Below are positions 42,624 through 51,649 of a DNA stretch of 64,000 nucleotides, piece by piece (position 1 is the first letter of the stretch; the number at the start of each line of letters is the position of its first letter). The position numbers and the translations under genes are program-made. Source of the stretch: Gp1-AA133 sp963850425 (GTDB lineage: Bacteria; Acidobacteriota; Terriglobia; Terriglobales; Acidobacteriaceae); contig CAWKLF010000001.1 of NCBI GenBank assembly GCA_963850425.1, forward strand, positions 62,001 through 126,000, in the 5' to 3' direction. The notes below the pieces were generated by a model. The model had not been told where the DNA came from, searched no databases, and saw only the letters and a program-made list of their open reading frames with translations.

Positions 42624-44474
42624 ATGGATACACTGATTGCCTTCATCGTCGCAGCGGCCCTTACTGTTTTCTTTCTGCGAAACTACTTCAAGGGTCTAAA
42701 GAAGCGGGACGCCCAGGCCCGGGCAGCCGCTGAAAAGGGAAAGCTGTTCTCCGAAGGGCCCAAGGCGCAACATCCCCACATCGACAATGCCTACTGCATA
42801 GGCTGCGCCACCTGCACCACGGTCTGCCCGGAAGGCGATGTGCTGGCCATGCTGGGCGGCAAGGCCGTGATCGTCAACGGCTACAAGTGCATCGGCCATT
42901 CTCTCTGCGCTGACGCTTGCCCGGTCGGCGCAATCACGATGGTCATGGCTAGCCCCAGCATGGGCGGCGACATGCCCACCCTGAGCGGCGAGTTCGAGAC
43001 CACGGTTCCGAATCTTTATATCGTCGGGGAGCTTGGTGGCCTGGCACTGATCAAGAATGCCGTCAACCAGGGGCGGGAGTGCGTTGACACGATCCTGAAT
43101 CGCTTTGTCGCCCGTGGGACGGCACGGACCGTGGCCGACGTGTATGACGTCCTGATTATCGGCGCAGGCCCCGCAGGCATTGCGGCCTCCCTGCGCGCCA
43201 TCCAGCACAAGCTCAAGTACCTTACGCTGGAGCGCGATGAGATCGGCGGCACGGTTGCCAAATATCCGCGGCAGAAGCTGGTGATGACCAGCCCGGTCGA
43301 GTTCCCGATGTACGGCAAATTCAAGAAGACTGAGCTGTCGAAGGAGAACCTGCTGGCCTTCTGGGACAAGGTCCTTCACCGCGCCGACTTCAAAGTACGC
43401 ACGGGACAGAAGGTCGAAGACATCAAGCGCGGCGAAGACGGGATTTTCACCGTGAGTTCTCAGGACTCAAAGTACCGTTCCCACGCCGTCATCCTGGCGC
43501 TGGGCCGCACCGGTACGCCACGCAAACTTGGCGTAAAGGGAGAAGAGCTTTCCAAGGTGATGTACCGCCTGATCGAGGCGGACCACTACGTGAACAAGAA
43601 GATTTTGGTGGTGGGCGGAGGAGATAGCGCAGTCGAAGCCGCCATGGGACTAGCCCACCAGGTGGGCAATAAAGTTACTCTTTCCTACCGGCAATCGCAG
43701 TTCAGCAGGATCAAAGAACGCAACTCGCAGCGCATCGCGGATTGCATGAAGTCCGGAAAGGTCGAGGTTCTGTTCAACTCGAGTCCAACCGAGTTTAAGG
43801 AACAGTCGGTTTTAATGGAAGTAGAGGGTCAGCAAAGGGAGATTCCTAACGACTTCGTGTGGATTTTCGCGGGCGGCACCCCGCCCAACGACTTCCTGAA
43901 GAAAATCGGCGTCGGTTTCGGTTCGCGCGACATGACGAAGGATGGAAGCGAAGAGGCCAAGCAAGAGGCCGCCCAGAAGAAGGCCGTGGCGGGCAAGCCT
44001 CTGGTACAGCCCGTCCCGGCGCCCCCTTCCGGCAAGGAAGAAGTGGCGGCGGAATCCCGCTTGGGTATTCCCGGCGAGGAACTACCCAAGGTTTCTTACA
44101 AGCTTGATGATGCTGTGAAGTATTCCGATAGTGACATCCTCATTGTGGGGGGAGGCGATTCCGCGATTCATGCCGCGATCGCGCTGAGCCATGCGGAACG
44201 CAACCGGGTAACGCTCAGCTACCGTGGAGATCAGTTCCAGCGCGGTCCCGAACGCAATCGCAAGTTTATTGAGACGGCCGAGAAGGAAAAGAAAGTGCGC
44301 ATTCTCCGGCATTGTAGCGTGGCCGCAATTACGCCCGATTCTGTCATTCTGGACGTCAACGGGCGGCCCGCAGAGATACCCAACGATCACGTTTTCATCC
44401 TGGTGGATAGCGACGCAACCGTCGACTTTATGCAGGGCAACACCGATCTCCGCCCCGCAGAAAGCGTTCGCTGA
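42624..44474 (+). CDS. Membrane-anchored ferredoxin-FAD/NAD(P) oxidoreductase with duplicated NAD domain
   Basis: The 616-residue protein has an N-terminal membrane helix (residues 3-20), a two-cluster ferredoxin domain, and a thioredoxin-reductase-like part. The first cluster has C58, C61, C64 and C68; the second has C89, His92, C95 and C99, with His in the usual second cysteine place. The FAD motif is IIGAGPAGIAAS (178-189) and the NAD(P) motif is VVGGGDSAVEAA (329-340). After a linker (430-478), residues 480-602 repeat the NAD(P) domain with IVGGGDSAIHAA (507-518) and a matching GEELPKVSY lead-in. It probably moves electrons between NAD(P)H or ferredoxin and the cytochrome b beside it. Confidence 0.88.
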   Translation: MDTLIAFIVAAALTVFFLRNYFKGLKKRDAQARAAAEKGKLFSEGPKAQHPHIDNAYCIGCATCTTVCPEGDVLAMLGGKAVIVNGYKCIGHSLCADACPVGAITMVMASPSMGGDMPTLSGEFETTVPNLYIVGELGGLALIKNAVNQGRECVDTILNRFVARGTARTVADVYDVLIIGAGPAGIAASLRAIQHKLKYLTLERDEIGGTVAKYPRQKLVMTSPVEFPMYGKFKKTELSKENLLAFWDKVLHRADFKVRTGQKVEDIKRGEDGIFTVSSQDSKYRSHAVILALGRTGTPRKLGVKGEELSKVMYRLIEADHYVNKKILVVGGGDSAVEAAMGLAHQVGNKVTLSYRQSQFSRIKERNSQRIADCMKSGKVEVLFNSSPTEFKEQSVLMEVEGQQREIPNDFVWIFAGGTPPNDFLKKIGVGFGSRDMTKDGSEEAKQEAAQKKAVAGKPLVQPVPAPPSGKEEVAAESRLGIPGEELPKVSYKLDDAVKYSDSDILIVGGGDSAIHAAIALSHAERNRVTLSYRGDQFQRGPERNRKFIETAEKEKKVRILRHCSVAAITPDSVILDVNGRPAEIPNDHVFILVDSDATVDFMQGNTDLRPAESVR

Positions 44475-44479
44475 GCCTC

Positions 44480-45595
44480 CTACTTCGCGAGGACCATCGA
44501 GGTCGGCGGAGTGCCTGTGGTTGTGGTTGATATCAACGTCAAAACACCAGTCGCAGGATCGATCTTGAATCCAGAAAGGCTGTTGGAGGTCTGATTACCC
44601 ACAAAGATCAGCCCTCCGCTCGTGTCGCTGACAATGAACGCTGCCCCGCTGCCTGCTGCGACAGGGTTACCTACCGGTGCAGTGGGAACTCCGCTGGTGC
44701 CGTCGATGGTGAATCCGTAAACATTATTTCCTGAGTTCAGCGCGGTAATGTAGAGATATTTTCCGGACGCATCGACGACCAGCGAACTCAGTGGAATCAC
44801 GGTGCTGGTCGTAGTCGACACTCCAAAGGGGGACCCGCCCATCGCCTGAAGGACGCCGCTGGTGCCGTCGATCATGAATCCAGAAAAAGTGCCGTCCTGC
44901 AAATTGGCGACATACAAAAATTTCCCGGCCGGGTCGATGGCGATCCAATTGGGGCCGTTGCCGACTTTGACGGGTGAGTTGGGGATCAAGGTGAGGCCGC
45001 CCGAGCCGTCGATGACGTAGCCTGAGATGCTGGCGCTGTTGGAGTTGGCCACGTAGAGGAATTTTCCCGACGGCGCGATCGCACCTCGAATGGGCGTGAA
45101 CCCGAAGGTCGAGGGGGGAGTGCCCACCAATGTGAGAGCGCCTGTTGCTGAGTCGATAGAAAATGCCGAGATCGTGTTACCGGCGCTGTTCACCGAAAAC
45201 AGAAACTTCCCCGCGGGGTCCAAAAGAATGTCCGAAGGTTGATCTCCGGTCACGGCGCGTGGGGTAACCTCGGTCAATGCTCCGGTACTGCCGATCTTGT
45301 AAAGGGAGACGGTATCTTCGCCGGCATTGGAAACATAGGCGAACTTGCCGGACGGATGGATGCGGATCGCGGTTGGCGAAATACCCGTTGGGTAAGGCGA
45401 TCCTAGGATTTGCTTAAGAGCTCCGGTATCGGTGTTGACGCGGAACGCCGTCACCCCGTCGTTCTGAGGGGTCGTGACATACGCGGTCTGGCGCTTCGCG
45501 CTGCCGCAGGCGGTCAGCCACATTACGCCGGTCAGGGCAACAAGCAGGAGACTTGCTCTGGTCAACACCGTTTGGGGCTCCTTTGCGCCGGGCAT
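44480..45595 (-). CDS. Lipoprotein beta-propeller (lactonase/YncE-like fold)
   Basis: The 371-residue protein has a lipoprotein signal with the lipobox LTACGS, then a seven-bladed propeller built of repeats such as HPSGKFAYVSNAGEDTVSLY, DPAGKFLFSVNSAGNTISAF and DPAGKFLYVANLQDGTFSGF. The same fold is found in 6-phosphogluconolactonase and YncE, but no catalytic role can be read from the sequence. ATG 45595 is backed by AAGGTGG. The gene is convergent with the flavoprotein, with five bases between stops. A role on the cell surface or periplasmic face is likely; a link to the cytochromes is unproven. Confidence 0.85.
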   Translation of the reverse strand: MPGAKEPQTVLTRASLLLVALTGVMWLTACGSAKRQTAYVTTPQNDGVTAFRVNTDTGALKQILGSPYPTGISPTAIRIHPSGKFAYVSNAGEDTVSLYKIGSTGALTEVTPRAVTGDQPSDILLDPAGKFLFSVNSAGNTISAFSIDSATGALTLVGTPPSTFGFTPIRGAIAPSGKFLYVANSNSASISGYVIDGSGGLTLIPNSPVKVGNGPNWIAIDPAGKFLYVANLQDGTFSGFMIDGTSGVLQAMGGSPFGVSTTTSTVIPLSSLVVDASGKYLYITALNSGNNVYGFTIDGTSGVPTAPVGNPVAAGSGAAFIVSDTSGGLIFVGNQTSNSLSGFKIDPATGVLTLISTTTTGTPPTSMVLAK

Positions 45596-46015
45596 TCCCA
45601 ACCACCTTGTTTGCCAGGCGTAAATCAGGATTGGATTGAAAACAGGAACGAGATATTCTATTCCATCCCCACCCGGGGTCGCTGGTTTCCGGCCCCGTCG
45701 TGTGGATAGATGCTGAACTCCAGTCCTTAGACGGCGCGCTATCCCCTGGCGTTGCCCATTGGACCTTCGGCATCTGGGTTTCGCCAAGCGCGCACGCTTA
45801 CCATCTGTAAACGTAAGACGACCAAGTTTCCGCCTCCCCCTCGATGTGGAACTACGAGGAGAGAATTTCTTGCGGCCCTCTGCTGCTAGCGCCGGGATGT
45901 GCAGCACCGTACGCCGAAACGGCGTCGTGTCCAAACTTCGCGCATCCATCGATTCCCCTGGTCTTCGAGACCCCCTTGGTATCTGCACACCAGTTCTTAA
46001 CCGGGTGGCGCCACT
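45596..46015. other. 420-bp spacer with no recognised gene
   Basis: The region between the divergent propeller and histidine kinase genes has no ORF with family features. The place where a response regulator gene would normally precede such a kinase is empty. A small hairpin, ACGCCG-AAA-CGGCGT, lies near 45911. Promoters for both neighbours should be here. Confidence 0.5.
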
Positions 46016-47095
46016 GTGAGGAAGATCTCCATCGGCGTTCGGCTGGCCGCCTGGTACTTCGGCTTGTTCGTCCTGGCGCAAGTGATTTTCGGTGTGGGAA
46101 CTTGGTTCTCCCTGCGTTACAGCCTGCATGAAGCAGGCGCGCTCGTGCATTTCAGAAATCAAATCCTGTGGCTAGCGCCAGTGCTCTCGCTGGGCGGTGC
46201 TCTGCTCTGCTATGCACTGAGCCGGCGGGCGCTGGCTCCTGTCGAAAACGTGACACGCGCCGCGCGGGTTATTGATGGACGGTCGCTAAATCAGCGAATC
46301 AAGCCTTTGAAAACCGGCGACGAGCTGCAGCGCCTCTCCGACACCATCAACGAAATGCTCGCGCGCCTGGAAGTCTCCTTCAACCGGACGGCCAACTTCA
46401 CGGCGGACGCGTCGCACGAACTGCGCACTCCGATTTCGCTGATCCGCACGGAGGCCGAGTCTGCGCTGCGCCGGTCGCGCGGCGAGGCGGAATATCGCGA
46501 GACACTGCGCCGAATCCTGCTCGAAGCGGAACGCACCACGGCCCTGCTGGAGGAGTTGCTCGCGCTCGCGCGCGCTGATTCGGGGCGAGAGCCTTTGTTC
46601 GTCCAGCCTGTCGACTTGCGGGGGGCGCTGCTGGAAATCGCCCACGGATGGCGCCAGGTGGCGAATGTTCGGGGAATGCAGTTCAGCGAGCGGCTGTTGA
46701 ACGCGGAATTGAGGGTGTCGGGCGACGCGGCCGCCCTGCGCCGGGTGATCGACATTCTGCTCGACAACGCTTTCAAGTACACTCCGGCGTCCGGAGGCGC
46801 CATCAGCCTGTCCGCGGAAGAGGTCGCGGGCCGCGCGATCATCAGCGTGCAAGACAACGGAGTGGGTGTCGCCGAACACGAGCAACCCCGCATCTTTGAA
46901 CGCTTTTATCGTGTGAATAAAGAGCGCAGCCGGGAGATGGGTGGCGCGGGGCTGGGACTCGCCATTGCCCAGTGGATCGTCGAGCAGCACCAGGGCAAAA
47001 TCACCGTGGAAAGCACGCTGGGGGCGGGGTCTATTTTTCGGGTCGAACTCCCACTAGCGCCCGCCGGAGCGTCGCGAGAACTCACCCTTCGTTAG
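46016..47095 (+). CDS. Sensor histidine kinase lacking a periplasmic sensor domain
   Basis: The 359-residue kinase has two membrane helices (about 10-32 and 49-68) joined by a loop of only some 16 residues, a HAMP-like linker, the phosphoacceptor motif DASHELRTP with His134, and an ATPase domain with LLDNAFKY, DNGVGVAE and GGAGLGLAI. The kinase core is intact. Related kinases that share the LRYSLHEA and LSRRALAPV blocks usually have a periplasmic domain of about 100-130 residues between the helices, so this one appears to have lost it in frame. No response regulator is adjacent. The start codon is GTG. Confidence 0.88.
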   Translation: MRKISIGVRLAAWYFGLFVLAQVIFGVGTWFSLRYSLHEAGALVHFRNQILWLAPVLSLGGALLCYALSRRALAPVENVTRAARVIDGRSLNQRIKPLKTGDELQRLSDTINEMLARLEVSFNRTANFTADASHELRTPISLIRTEAESALRRSRGEAEYRETLRRILLEAERTTALLEELLALARADSGREPLFVQPVDLRGALLEIAHGWRQVANVRGMQFSERLLNAELRVSGDAAALRRVIDILLDNAFKYTPASGGAISLSAEEVAGRAIISVQDNGVGVAEHEQPRIFERFYRVNKERSREMGGAGLGLAIAQWIVEQHQGKITVESTLGAGSIFRVELPLAPAGASRELTLR

Positions 47096-47096
47096 T

Positions 47097-48062
47097 TTAC
47101 TGCGCAACCAGCAGGCTCTCGGCGAAGGGCCATTCCTGGTCCACCCACTGGGCTTCACATTGGAATCCAGTAGCGACGGCCATCGCGCAAATTTCATCCT
47201 TCGAATATTTGTGGCTGCTCTCAGTCCAGATGGTTTCGCCTTGGGCAAATCGAACAGAAAATCCAGCAGCGGGAATCGTCACTGTTTGAGCGCGTTTTGA
47301 CATAAGGTGCATTTCCACGCTGCGCGCCTTTGCATTGAACTTCGCGAGGTGATCAAACTGCTCAAGATCAAAATCCGCACCCAACTCGTGATTGATTCGA
47401 GCCAGCAGGTTCTTATTGAAAGCTGCAGTCACGCCCAGCGGATCGGCATAGGCTTCCAATAGCTGCGGGATTGGCTTCAACAGATCCGTACCCAACAAGA
47501 GCAAGTCTCCGGGGAGCAGAGTGGCCCGAATATCCTTCAGAAATTCCACACCGGCCGGCCGATCAAAGTTGCCGATGGTGCTTCCTAGAAAGAGCACGAG
47601 CAAGTGCTGACTGGGTTTGCGCCGAGCCGCTACCTCGGCCAGCCCGTCGAGGTACTCACGCTCGAAGCCCACAATGCTGATTGCGTCGATGTCGCCTAAC
47701 TCGCGCTTGCACATGGCCAGCGCGGTCGGAGAAATCTCGATTGGGCAATACGCGGTGTGCTGCCGGCGCGCCAACGCTTTCAGCAACCAGCGTGTTTTCT
47801 TGCCACTTCCGCTTCCCAGTTCGGCCACCATCATGGGGAGAGGCAGGCGCTCCACGATGTCATACGCGTTGCGCTGCAGCACGCGCTCATCCGCCCGCGT
47901 AAGACCGTACTCCGGCAATACGCTGATCACTTCGAACAGTGCGGAGCCCACATCGTCGTAGAGGTATTTGGAGAGTAGTTCCTTTTGCGGCTTGGTCAGA
48001 CCGGCTCGCACATCGGAAGCAAACTCGAGGACGGGCTGGGCCGTGATGGCGTGTGTCAGCAT
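47097..48062 (-). CDS. egtD: L-histidine N(alpha)-methyltransferase EgtD
   Basis: EgtD uses three SAM molecules to turn histidine into hercynine, the first step of ergothioneine synthesis. The 321-residue protein has KELLSKYLYDDVGSALFE near residue 27, the SAM motif AELGSGSGKKTRWLL near residue 80, FLGSTIGNFDRP near residue 158, and the C-terminal ETIWTESSHKYS near residue 275 with the conserved histidine-recognition residues. It begins 27 bp after egtB in the same direction, so the two form an operon. Confidence 0.94.
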   Translation of the reverse strand: MLTHAITAQPVLEFASDVRAGLTKPQKELLSKYLYDDVGSALFEVISVLPEYGLTRADERVLQRNAYDIVERLPLPMMVAELGSGSGKKTRWLLKALARRQHTAYCPIEISPTALAMCKRELGDIDAISIVGFEREYLDGLAEVAARRKPSQHLLVLFLGSTIGNFDRPAGVEFLKDIRATLLPGDLLLLGTDLLKPIPQLLEAYADPLGVTAAFNKNLLARINHELGADFDLEQFDHLAKFNAKARSVEMHLMSKRAQTVTIPAAGFSVRFAQGETIWTESSHKYSKDEICAMAVATGFQCEAQWVDQEWPFAESLLVAQ

Positions 48063-48089
48063 GCTTGGCTCCCTTATGTGCCAGCTGGC

Positions 48090-49415
48090 TTAGCGGCTCA
48101 CGCAGCGAAAACCCGCGTAAACGTATGGATAATGCGGTTGGAACCAGTTTCGGAACGAGCGGCGTAGCATACAGGCGGCCGTGCGCGGTGAGCCACCCTT
48201 CATGACGAAGTGCTTGTTATCGAAGAAGTCCGCGGAGTATCCACGATAGAACGGGAACGGTTCGAACCCGGGAAAAGGTCCAAACGGCGTCGACGTCCAT
48301 TCCCAGCCGTTGCCCGCAAGATCCGCAACGCCAAATGCGCTTGCGCCCTCGGGAAACGCTCCGACAGGAGTCGGATCCCAATGCCGGAAATCAAAGTTTC
48401 CTCGCTTGGAGGATGGCGGTTCCGAACCCCAGGGATATTCCCGTTCTTCGCCTTCTGTGCCATAAGCAGCCCGCTGCCATTGCGCCTCGGTCGGCAGTGT
48501 TTTGCCCGCCCACCGCGCATAGGCAGAGGCTTCCGCCTGGCTCACATATACCGGCCAATCCATGGGCAGCGGAATCTCGCGGAACATGGTGCGCTGATGC
48601 CATGCATTGTTGCGTAGAACCCAGAAGCCCGGGTGGTGGATTGACGCAGCAGTCTTCCATGCCCAATCATCTTTCGACCACAAATTTTCCGAGTCGTATG
48701 CGCCGGCTTCCATGAAAGCAAGGAAGTCCTGATTCGTTACCGGATGGCGATCGATGAGAAACGTGGGAACATCCACGGAGTAAGCCTCAAACTCATTGTC
48801 CCAGCCAAACGCGCCCGGATCTTTGCGGCTCAGTCCAAGAGTCACACGGCCTGCGGGGATTTTCACCATCTCCGGATGAACCGCGCTGCGAACAACTTCG
48901 GGGCCGCTGTTCGGGCCAATCTTCCGATCGAGAGGCAACTGATGCAGCATGTAAGCGAGCGTCTCGGAGTGCATCAGCCGATGTTCGATGGCGACCTGCA
49001 GAAGCAAGGTCACATCGGCGTGGCCGGGCTGGTCATCCGCGAGCCGGTCGGCCAGCGCCTCGTCCAGTGTTTGGCGCGCCTCGCCGACGTAATCTTTGAC
49101 TGCGTCCATCGTCGGCCAGTCCGAAGGTTGGTCCATCGGCAAGCCATCCCCCACTGGATCGATGCCAAACGCAAACAGGCGGTCAAAGTCTGGGTGGAAG
49201 GATCCGAGGCTCAAAGCACGTTCGCGCAGCAAGTTCCAATCGAATGCTTCCAGATGACCGATATAGAAAATAATCCGGTGCCGCTGCGGAATTGGTCGAT
49301 CGTACAAAGCTTCCGGCTTAACAATCGAAAAAAGCTGATCCGTATTGGCTCTCGCCTCAGCCAGGCGATCAAGGAGCTGATGACGAAGTTCAACCTGGCT
49401 CTGCGCTACAGGCAT
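48090..49415 (-). CDS. egtB: Ergothioneine sulfoxide synthase-type iron enzyme EgtB
   Basis: EgtB joins hercynine to a thiol (gamma-Glu-Cys or cysteine) with oxygen at a non-haem iron. The 441-residue protein has an N-terminal DinB-like domain with His54 (YIGHLEAFDW) and the HxxxHxE motif HRLMHSE (His145, His149, Glu151) that binds iron, and a C-terminal formylglycine-generating-enzyme fold with LPTEAQWQRAAYGTEG, GNGWEWTSTPFGPF and the final CVSR. AAGGAGG precedes ATG 49415. Next to egtD and with no egtC or egtA, it forms the short ergothioneine route. Thiol specificity cannot be read from sequence. Confidence 0.92.
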   Translation of the reverse strand: MPVAQSQVELRHQLLDRLAEARANTDQLFSIVKPEALYDRPIPQRHRIIFYIGHLEAFDWNLLRERALSLGSFHPDFDRLFAFGIDPVGDGLPMDQPSDWPTMDAVKDYVGEARQTLDEALADRLADDQPGHADVTLLLQVAIEHRLMHSETLAYMLHQLPLDRKIGPNSGPEVVRSAVHPEMVKIPAGRVTLGLSRKDPGAFGWDNEFEAYSVDVPTFLIDRHPVTNQDFLAFMEAGAYDSENLWSKDDWAWKTAASIHHPGFWVLRNNAWHQRTMFREIPLPMDWPVYVSQAEASAYARWAGKTLPTEAQWQRAAYGTEGEEREYPWGSEPPSSKRGNFDFRHWDPTPVGAFPEGASAFGVADLAGNGWEWTSTPFGPFPGFEPFPFYRGYSADFFDNKHFVMKGGSPRTAACMLRRSFRNWFQPHYPYVYAGFRCVSR

Positions 49416-49604
49416 TTGCGGAGTGCCTCCTTGAGCGGAAATGAACCCCTCTAAACGCTCTCCGTAAGATGCCTTCCCAAGGCAAAAGGCTCAGCGTTTT
49501 CGGCGTTTTCCAAGTCGAATGGGCAAGCCGTGGGCAGGCTTCAGAAGTGCTCGCAATGGGATCAGTTATCTCCCTTGTTTGCAGTAGCTTGGGACAACTT
49601 CCCA

Positions 49605-50402
49605 TCAGAGCGAAAGCGCTCCTTCAAGGTACAAGACGGCTTTTCCTTTCAGGATGACGCGCTTGTCGCGAGGTTCAACGATCAGGTCTCCTCCACGCTC
49701 GGAAACTTGTCGTCCATGGAGAACCTTCTTCCCGAGTCGCTCTGACCAGTAGGGCGCCAAGGTGCAATGCGTTGAACCGGTAACGGGATCTTCCGGAATT
49801 CCGTAGCTGGGCGCGAAGTAGCGGGAGACGAAGTCTGATTGGCGTCCCGGAGCCGTGATGCATACGCCGGCAGGGTGCAATTTCTCCAGTTGGGGTAGGT
49901 TGGGTTTCGCACTCCGAACTTCGTCCTCGGTGCCGTATACAACGAAGTAATTTCGGTCGGCCGCACTTTCGCCGGACTCCAACACTCGACGCGGTTGAGG
50001 GTCCAAGCCGGAGATCAAATCGGGAGGCGCGGAACAGGGTTGGGCTGGAATCAAGGGCAAATCCATCTCAAGGAACTCGCCGTCTTGTTTTACGCTCAAC
50101 AAGCCGCTGCACGTTCGAAACGTGACGGTCGTGGCCCCCTGCTGCAAGTAATTGAGTACAACAAATCCGGTTGCCAAGGTCGCGTGACCACACAGCTGGA
50201 CTTCTGATTTGGGGGCAAACCATCGCAGTCCGTACTGCTCCCCTTCCCGCACGCAGAAAGCGGTCTCCGATAGATTATTTTCGGCGGCGATTGCCAACAT
50301 GGTCTGGTCGTCCAGCCACTGGTTGAGCGGACATATGGCCGCCGGGTTCCCCGAAAAGACGCGGTCGGTAAAGGCATCCACGTGGTAAAGAGGCAATTTC
50401 AC
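49605..50402 (-). CDS. PhzF family isomerase/epimerase-like protein
   Basis: The protein of about 265 residues has the two-fold diaminopimelate-epimerase-like fold of the PhzF family. It shows YHVDAFTDRVFSGNPAAIC at the start, ENNLSETAFC near residue 43 with the catalytic glutamate, LCGHATLATGFV near residue 67, and GIPEDPVTGSTHCTLAPYW near residue 207. In most genomes these proteins are of unknown substrate. GTG 50402 is preferred because AAGGG lies ten bases upstream and homology begins there; the frame is open to 50522. Confidence 0.87.
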   Translation of the reverse strand: MKLPLYHVDAFTDRVFSGNPAAICPLNQWLDDQTMLAIAAENNLSETAFCVREGEQYGLRWFAPKSEVQLCGHATLATGFVVLNYLQQGATTVTFRTCSGLLSVKQDGEFLEMDLPLIPAQPCSAPPDLISGLDPQPRRVLESGESAADRNYFVVYGTEDEVRSAKPNLPQLEKLHPAGVCITAPGRQSDFVSRYFAPSYGIPEDPVTGSTHCTLAPYWSERLGKKVLHGRQVSERGGDLIVEPRDKRVILKGKAVLYLEGALSL

Positions 50403-50943
50403 GAAATTTACACCCTTTCTGTGCGGGTCTTCTGTTCGAAAGACATTCCGAAGGCCGACACCGCACCTGCTTTCGAGCGCAGTTCGTTTCGTTTCACGTT
50501 CATGATGTTCGCGCGTATCCAAAGCCTGCCCACGAGGAAACTGACCTGAATTGCGCTGCTGGGTGTCCAGTTTGCCAGCTTGCTCATCATTTTTGTTAAC
50601 GACGCGCGTGCCTTTTTCAGGGGGAATCTGTTAGCTCGTGCGGGAAATCAACCGCCCTTTTCGGCCGACTGCCGCAATCTGGAAAACAAACTTATCTACC
50701 AAGTGAAATGCGAAGGGTTCCGAGGCGTCACGCCGCCTGGATGTTTCGCACCCCGACGCGTCCGATGCTGGCCTGCTGAACAGCGTGCTCTGGACGGATC
50801 GAATGGGAGTCCGGGCGCTGCCGCCTCCCCGCCATATGGCGTTTTTCGAGATGCGCGAGGGGCTGGCGATTCTGGGGAATTGAGAACGAGAACGGGGCAA
50901 CGTATTTCTTTTTACGTGGCCAAAGCTTCATGCAAGTATCGAG
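50403..50943. other. 540-bp spacer with a possible gene remnant
   Basis: No intact gene is seen between the PhzF and DUF2911 genes. Part of it (50707-50883) translates into a protein-like segment without a start. The rest has no visible coding or repeat content. Confidence 0.45.
50707..50883 (+). pseudogene. Possible degraded C-terminal gene fragment
   Basis: After an in-frame TGA at 50704 the frame reads about 58 codons to a TGA at 50881, including SDAGLLNSVLWTDRMGV and LPPPRHMAFFEMREGL. There is no start codon or ribosome binding site. The segment looks like the end of a larger protein, but no family can be named with confidence. Confidence 0.25.
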
Positions 50944-51456
50944 CTATTTTTCAGCGAATGAAACCCAGCCGCGCGTCTTGCCGAAATCAATATTGATTTC
51001 ACACTTTTTGGGCCCGGTGTGTCCGAAATAAAGAGAGAGCTTGTCGGCCGGCGAACTCAGCTGCCCGGTTTCCATCTGCGCGCGCGCCAGATCCTGCTTG
51101 TCGTCATACTTCGCGCCGACCGAAGTGTTCCTGCTCACAATAAGTGTCCATTCCTTCTTGGCGGGAATGAGATACATTGTGTACCCACCGGTAGGAATCG
51201 TGGTCTGGCCGAGCACCAGGTCAGTCTCGGTAAAGAAAGTCATGGCTGAGCCCCCGGGCGTCAACACTTTCCCCGTAGGGGGTCCATCGCTGCGCCCGGT
51301 CGCAATGGGGTTGTAGCGCGCCGTAAGTTGCTTGCCATCTTCGAACGCACAGATGGCGCTTTCCCCCTGAGAGCTGTCTGAAGACTGACCGAGTGAAAGG
51401 AGCGGGAACATGCTCGCGCTACTCAACAGCACCGCACAGACAAGAAAGGCTCGCAT
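50944..51456 (-). CDS. DUF2911 domain secreted protein
   Basis: The 170-residue protein has a signal peptide (MRAFLVCAVLLSSASM) and a DUF2911 domain with VLTPGGSAMTFFTETDLVLG, TIPTGGYTMYLIPAKKEWTL and SVGAKYDDKQDLARAQME. The family is common in Acidobacteriota and Bacteroidota and has no known function. Length is normal for a single domain. It is probably periplasmic. Confidence 0.9.
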   Translation of the reverse strand: MRAFLVCAVLLSSASMFPLLSLGQSSDSSQGESAICAFEDGKQLTARYNPIATGRSDGPPTGKVLTPGGSAMTFFTETDLVLGQTTIPTGGYTMYLIPAKKEWTLIVSRNTSVGAKYDDKQDLARAQMETGQLSSPADKLSLYFGHTGPKKCEINIDFGKTRGWVSFAEK

Positions 51457-51649
51457 AAGGGTCTCCGCGCAGAACCTGAGTGCCGCATATCATCGCAAAA
51501 ACAGGGGGGAAAGAGAATAGTATTAACGAGATTTTTGCAATTTTCCGGTCTCAGATCGGGCGGACCAAGGAGCGCGAAGAACCGTTTGCGTCCATTCTGC
51601 CGGTCTCTCAACAACGTTCAGCATAAGCGAGTAGGGTAGGAGGCGCCTC

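Noticed and set aside
48259..48275. tRNA T-loop-like GGTTCGAACCCGG
   Set aside because: It lies within the egtB coding region, with no acceptor stem, D arm or anticodon arm around it.
50580..50996. 138-codon plus-strand frame
   Set aside because: It has no ribosome binding site or family features and overlaps the end of the DUF2911 gene.
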